Of a DNA stretch of 64,000 nt, positions 60,447 to 64,000 are shown piece by piece (the first letter of the stretch is position 1; each line of letters starts with the position of its first letter). The translations under genes were made by a program, and so were the position numbers. The notes under the pieces were generated by a model, which was not told where the DNA came from, ran no database searches, and worked only from the letters and a program-made list of their open reading frames with translations. Origin of the DNA: Labrenzia sp. THAF82 (GTDB lineage Bacteria > Pseudomonadota > Alphaproteobacteria > Rhizobiales > Stappiaceae); the NCBI RefSeq assembly GCF_009363435.1, contig NZ_CP045354.1:2322501-2386500 (forward strand), written 5' to 3'.

Positions 60447-61020
60447 GGATCTGTCTTTGGCCTTTGATCATCTTCAAATTGCGTCTGTCGAGGTTCGCTT
60501 AAAAGCATGACCTGACAGTTAACGAGTTTCGTTCTTAAGGCAGGTTTTCATCCGATGCAACAAGGTTCTTTCCAGATGGAGGCTTTGCGTACGGAACGAC
60601 TAGGATACGCCCTTGTCTTTGGTGTGACCGCAGAGTTGGCCCATAATTGAACCGGGAGAAACCAAACTCATTGTCTTTGAAGGACAAAGGATTACGCGAA
60701 TAGCGTTGCACGATCACCGTGGCCCTGAAAAATGTGACTGACCCAAACCTAAAGGAAATAAGCGGTTTTCTGCTTATATGTCGAACTGGAATTGGTTGGT
60801 TGCAGCAAGGTGCCTGGTTCAAGAATGTGGCTTTGGGCGAAACAACAGGATGCCGTGTTCGAAATGTCGAATGCTCAATTCGACGCGGTTACGAGATATG
60901 AGTTGTAGTTGGCGCGTGCCATCTTTGTACTGGTCTTGAAGACCTACCAGTGTGTCGGCAGAAACTTTCTGCCGATGTCCAAGTAAGGTCGCCGTTCCGG
61001 GAAATTCGTTTTTCGGCGGC
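60447..61020. other. 574-bp stretch without a recognised gene
   Basis: It must carry the leuA leader promoter at its left end. Short frames on both strands (for example 60535-60822 minus, 95 codons) lack family resemblance and a clear ribosome binding site. I see no hairpin array or RNA gene. Confidence 0.5.
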
Positions 61021-61725
61021 TCAATAGGTATCGCGTCGTTTTACCCAGGCCTGAGGGTAGGGCAGGCTTTCTTCATCGCGACCGAGATGCGTCAGATCCA
61101 GAAGATTGTAGGCCATATTCAAGATGTCGAGACCCCGCCCATAGGTAGAATAGCTGTGGGCGACCCGACCATCTTCGAGCTTGATAAAGGTGCTCACGCC
61201 CGGCAACTCCTCGGTGCCAACTGGTTGGCCTTTGTAGTTGTAGCCACGGCCTGCCGGATCTTCCTTGCCGGGGAACGTAACTCCGTAATCATTGTTGAAG
61301 CTGGTGCCAAGGGAAGAGACCCAGTCAAACGTCCAGCCCATACGTGTTCTGTAGGCTTCCAGTTTTTCCAGCGGCGCGCTGGAGATAGAAACAAGTGCCG
61401 TGTCCCGGGCTGCCAAATGGACATCGAGCCGCTCGTAATTGTCGGCCCAGAAGGAACAGCTCGGACAGCCTTCCTCCCAGTTCTCGCCAAACATGAAGTG
61501 ATAGACAACGAGCTGTCTTTGCGGCCCAAACAGGTCTGACAGGCTCTTCGGGCCATCCCTTGTGTCGAAAACGTAGTCTTCATTCACGAGCACAAGCGGC
61601 AAGTCGCGGCGTGCAGCGGACAGCTGGTCGCGCTCCTTGGTGAAAGCCTTTTCCTTTGCCAGGAGAGCCTTTCGCGCTTCAAGCCATTCATCCCGACTAA
61701 CGATCTGTGGTGATGACATTTTCAT
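61021..61725 (-). CDS. DUF899 thioredoxin-like protein
   Basis: A 234-residue protein with the DUF899 pattern: SRDEWLEARKALLAKEKAFTKERD at the start, then LSDLFGPQRQLVVYHFMFG and EEGCPSCSFWADNYE, whose CxxC sits where a thioredoxin active site would be. A redox function is possible but not shown. It overlaps the AHSA1 gene by 4 bp (ATGA) as third gene of an ArsR-controlled operon. Confidence 0.88.
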   Translation of the reverse strand: MKMSSPQIVSRDEWLEARKALLAKEKAFTKERDQLSAARRDLPLVLVNEDYVFDTRDGPKSLSDLFGPQRQLVVYHFMFGENWEEGCPSCSFWADNYERLDVHLAARDTALVSISSAPLEKLEAYRTRMGWTFDWVSSLGTSFNNDYGVTFPGKEDPAGRGYNYKGQPVGTEELPGVSTFIKLEDGRVAHSYSTYGRGLDILNMAYNLLDLTHLGRDEESLPYPQAWVKRRDTY

Positions 61726-62243
61726 TCTCCCGGTACGTGTTCCATTTCCTTGACGAAATCGGCAAGCCGCTCAAAACAGCCGTTCCAGCCGCCGCCAACG
61801 CCGTGACGCGCGTCTTCGGTTTTGATGGCTTCATGCGAAAGCCGGACTTCGGTGGCCTTGCCGGCAGCGGTGAAAGTTACAGCGACCTTTGACGTGTCAG
61901 TTGTTTCGCGCGTGCCGTCGGCAAATTCCTTGACGTGACGCCAACTGAATTCGAGCCGGTTGGGAGGGTCGATGAGCAGATACTCTCCCTCAAAGTGAAT
62001 TTGCTTTTCGTCGGTCTTATCAATCACAAAGCACCATTTCCCACCGATCTTCAGATCGATCTCGACCTGCTCAAGCGAACCGGCTTTGGGAATAAACCAG
62101 CAACTGACATCCCGCGGATCGGTAAAGGCGCGGAAAACCCGTTCGGGAGCCGCCCTGAAAAGACCCTCGACAATGATAGGATCCCGACCCGGTTCCGACT
62201 TCAAAAACTCTTTGGCAGTCTGCTGAACAGTCATCTTACTCAA
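61722..62243 (-). CDS. SRPBCC/AHSA1-domain protein
   Basis: A 173-residue protein of the START/Bet v1-like AHSA1 family: RAAPERVFRAFTDPRDVSCWFIPK, EGEYLLIDPPNRLEFSWRH and the C-terminal GGGWNGCFERLADFVKEM. These proteins have a hydrophobic ligand pocket and very often follow an ArsR regulator gene, as here (4-bp overlap). Ligand unknown. Confidence 0.9.
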   Translation of the reverse strand: MSKMTVQQTAKEFLKSEPGRDPIIVEGLFRAAPERVFRAFTDPRDVSCWFIPKAGSLEQVEIDLKIGGKWCFVIDKTDEKQIHFEGEYLLIDPPNRLEFSWRHVKEFADGTRETTDTSKVAVTFTAAGKATEVRLSHEAIKTEDARHGVGGGWNGCFERLADFVKEMEHVPGE

Positions 62244-62569
62244 TCCTCTTTGGCCAGATGGCGGGCAAGGGCATCGAAGCGGTCAATCCAGAAAGCTTCG
62301 TATTTCTGAAGCCAGTCGACGGCTTCCTTGATCGGGGCCCCGCGGAGCCTGCAATGCCTGGTTCGGCCGCGTTTTTCGACTTCAACAAGGCCTGCATCGG
62401 ACAGGACACGTAAATGTTTGGAAACTGCCGTCAGCGACATGTCGAAGGGTTCGGCAAGGTCGGAAAGTGTCGTTTCACCCGTTGCCAAACGAGAGACAAT
62501 GGCACGTCGTGTGCCATCGCTGAGTGCGGAAAAGGTAGCGTCCAATTGGGGCATCTGAAGCACAGTCAT
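62240..62569 (-). CDS. ArsR-family transcriptional regulator
   Basis: A 109-residue winged-helix regulator: ATFSALSDGTRRAIVSRLATGETTLSDLAEPFDMSLTAVSKHLRVL split over about residues 8-55, then DAGLVEVEKRGRTRHCRL for the wing. It lacks the metal-binding CVC box, so it belongs to the non-metal ArsR group that accompanies AHSA1 genes. I start at ATG 62569 behind AAAGG; a start at 62596 would lie in the operator. Confidence 0.9.
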   Translation of the reverse strand: MTVLQMPQLDATFSALSDGTRRAIVSRLATGETTLSDLAEPFDMSLTAVSKHLRVLSDAGLVEVEKRGRTRHCRLRGAPIKEAVDWLQKYEAFWIDRFDALARHLAKED

Positions 62570-62575
62570 AAAGTG

Positions 62576-62625
62576 AACCTTTTGGTTGACTATCATCTAG
62601 TTTCATTATAGTCAACTAATTGGTT
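62576..62625. promoter_or_regulatory. long inverted-repeat operator of the ArsR operon
   Basis: AACCTTTTGGTTGACTAT (62576-62593) and its inverted copy ATAGTCAACTAATTGGTT (62608-62625) match at 15 of 18 positions and are separated by 14 bp. The repeat sits directly upstream of the arsR start and is a strong autoregulation candidate. Confidence 0.75.
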
Positions 62626-62707
62626 GAGTAAAGAAGTGCAGATTACCGATAGCTCAACAGGGCCAGCTGCAGTGTGTTGAGAGTGGCCCGACAAAGGAGT
62701 GGATGAG

Positions 62708-63358
62708 ATGAAGCTTTATGTAACCGACCTGTCTCCCAACAGCAGACGCGTGTTGGCTGCGGTCAGTCATCTTGGTTTCGATGGCGAGACCGAGATCCAG
62801 AAATACGATCTGATGAAAGGGGAGCATCGCTCGGACGAACTCAAGGCGGTCAATCCCAATCAAAAGGTGCCAGTGCTTGTTGACGGCGATTTCAGCCTTT
62901 GGGAAGCCAATCCAATCATGATTTACCTAGGTGAACGTGCCGGTGCCGAAGAGTTTTGTCCCACACATCGGCAGGGCCGCATCGAGGTGCTGCGATGGAT
63001 GTCCTGGGAGGTTCAACACTTCAATCGTGCGCTCGGAGACATTGTCTGGGAGACCGTTGCCAAGCAAGCATTCGGCCTTGGCGCGCCCGACTCTGTCAAG
63101 ATCGAGGCCGGTCTGGACAATTTCCGCCGGTTTGCTGAGGTTCTGGAAAACCACCTTGCGGATCGGGACTTCGTCCTAGGTGATGAGTTGACGGTCGCTG
63201 ATTTTGCGGTCGGCAGCCATTCCGCATTGGCAATGCATCCTCAATCCCAGGTGCCTCTAAAGGATTTTCCGAAAGTCAACGCGTACCTGCAACGCCTCGA
63301 AGCCGTTCCGGCCTGGGCTGCAACTGCTCCCAAGCCTCGTGCGGAAGCGGCGGAATAG
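62708..63358 (+). CDS. glutathione S-transferase
   Basis: A 216-residue cytosolic GST. The N-terminal thioredoxin-fold domain reads MKLYVTDLSPNSRRVLAAVSHLG, with LKAVNPNQKVPVLVDGDFSLWEANPIMIYLGE supplying the cis-Pro and glutathione-binding residues. The all-helical C-terminal domain includes FVLGDELTVADFAVGSHSAL. ATG 62708 is 8 bp after AAAGGAG. It diverges from the ArsR operon, whose operator lies 83 bp upstream, so co-regulation is possible. Confidence 0.92.
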   Translation: MKLYVTDLSPNSRRVLAAVSHLGFDGETEIQKYDLMKGEHRSDELKAVNPNQKVPVLVDGDFSLWEANPIMIYLGERAGAEEFCPTHRQGRIEVLRWMSWEVQHFNRALGDIVWETVAKQAFGLGAPDSVKIEAGLDNFRRFAEVLENHLADRDFVLGDELTVADFAVGSHSALAMHPQSQVPLKDFPKVNAYLQRLEAVPAWAATAPKPRAEAAE

Positions 63359-63388
63359 CTCTTCAGACTGAACGGCCATTGCCGTTAA

Positions 63389-63414
63389 CAAGGCCAGCCC
63401 CTAGGCTGGCCTTG
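63389..63414 (+). terminator. strong hairpin between the GST and EamA genes
   Basis: AAGGCCAGCC and GGCTGGCCTT flank a CCTA loop, followed by GTTAT. It is probably the GST terminator but has only a short T run, and it ends three bases before the next start codon. Confidence 0.65.
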
Positions 63415-63416
63415 TT

Positions 63417-64000
63417 ATGAGCCGTTCCTACCTGTTCGCACTCTTTATGGGCGTCGTCGCAGCATTTCTGCTGGGAATGAATTCCGTATCCGTGCGTTTC
63501 CTGACTTCTGACTTGCACGGGCTGCAGATAGCCGTTTTCCGGCTTTGGATCGGCTGTACAACGATCTTCGCACTGCTGATGCTCTCAGGGTATCGGTTCC
63601 GGCTGTTTCCCTATGACCGGTATCAATGCCTGGCTATCGCCGGATTTACACTAAACTACATCACGTTCCACATTGGCCTTGAGAAGACCAGCGCCACCAA
63701 TGCAATGGTGCTCGAAAACACAGCGCCGTTCTTCGTGCTTCTGTTTCTTGTCATCACACGGGTGGAGAGTGTCAGGTGGTCCGACGGTGTTGCCACCGCG
63801 ATGGCGTTGGCTGGCGTTTACCTGACAGTACGGCAGGATCTTGAAGTCGGCGCCACTGGTCTGGAAGGCGATATCTGGGAGATTGGTGCTGGTATCAGCT
63901 GGGCAATGTTCATAGTCGGCAGCGCAGCATCTGTCAAAAAAACGAGGTCCAGCCTGGACCGGATGGCGGTGTTGCTGAAGATTTTGCTGCCGTGCGGCCT
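63417..64000 (+). CDS. EamA/DMT-family transporter, 5' part
   Basis: The frame is open from ATG 63417 to the window edge (194 codons). It encodes a run of hydrophobic helices: LFALFMGVVAAFLLGMNSVS, FRLWIGCTTIFALLMLSGY, then TSATNAMVLENTAPFFVLLFLVIT, the usual EamA loop, and WSDGVATAMALAGVYLTV. This matches the first EamA domain of a ten-helix drug/metabolite transporter; substrate unknown. The hairpin before the start leaves no ribosome binding site, so the start may lie further in, for example ATG 63447. Confidence 0.85.
   Translation, partial: MSRSYLFALFMGVVAAFLLGMNSVSVRFLTSDLHGLQIAVFRLWIGCTTIFALLMLSGYRFRLFPYDRYQCLAIAGFTLNYITFHIGLEKTSATNAMVLENTAPFFVLLFLVITRVESVRWSDGVATAMALAGVYLTVRQDLEVGATGLEGDIWEIGAGISWAMFIVGSAASVKKTRSSLDRMAVLLKILLPCG

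Noticed and set aside
60535..60822. A 95-codon minus-strand frame in the leuA-DUF899 gap
   Set aside because: No recognised family, no clear ribosome binding site and an unusual mix of residues; kept only as a low-grade possibility.

Overview
The window is a piece of an alphaproteobacterial chromosome. The gene families and their order resemble the Rhizobiales/Stappiaceae (Roseibium/Labrenzia) group; that placement is inferred from gene content and was not tested by a search. Pointers are the long dcw cluster with an FtsZ carrying a long linker, a circularly permuted two-piece tmRNA beside an alpha-type SspB, and alpha-typical small families (DUF1127, DUF4169, RHH_4). I see no insertion sequence, prophage, CRISPR array, rRNA or tRNA.

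Region 1 (1-20480) is a tightly packed forward cluster for cell wall synthesis and division: murE (3' end only), murF, mraY, murD, ftsW, murG, murC, murB, ddl, ftsQ, ftsA, ftsZ, then lpxC, bamD, recN and ligA. Most junctions are 4-bp overlaps or gaps under 20 bp. Hairpin terminators follow ftsZ and lpxC.

Region 2 (20500-38660) is a mixed housekeeping stretch: a NIT-sensor chemoreceptor, a UvrD/PcrA helicase, a TPR protein, prmA, a DUF1127 protein, an aminopeptidase P, a PhyH-type dioxygenase, a CLC chloride transporter, a hotdog thioesterase, a D-lactate dehydrogenase-like flavoprotein and a 1270-residue AsmA-family protein that appears to start at CTG.

Region 3 (38660-41180) holds a protein-quality-control group on the minus strand: tmRNA, then sspB, DUF4169 and an RHH_4 gene. 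thyA diverges from it.

Region 4 (41190-53590) has a Tat-exported multicopper oxidase, a class C-type serine hydrolase, a GH1 beta-glucosidase with a LacI-type palindrome in its promoter region, a DUF2461/TfoX pair, folA, an ElaA-type acetyltransferase, the hflK-hflC-DUF2065-degP membrane proteolysis set, and serB/miaA, whose divergent start codons overlap.

Region 5 (53590-64000) has two related GNAT genes, a TetR/tautomerase divergent pair with three operator copies, an HBM-sensor chemoreceptor, leuA behind a previously unlabelled leucine-rich leader peptide, an ArsR-AHSA1-DUF899 operon with a long inverted-repeat operator, a glutathione S-transferase, and the 5' part of an EamA transporter running off the edge.

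No wholly new system stands out. The most informative non-obvious items are the leuA leader/attenuator, the tmRNA-SspB neighbourhood with its tag sequence, the CTG start of the AsmA gene, and the operator arrays of the two small regulators.
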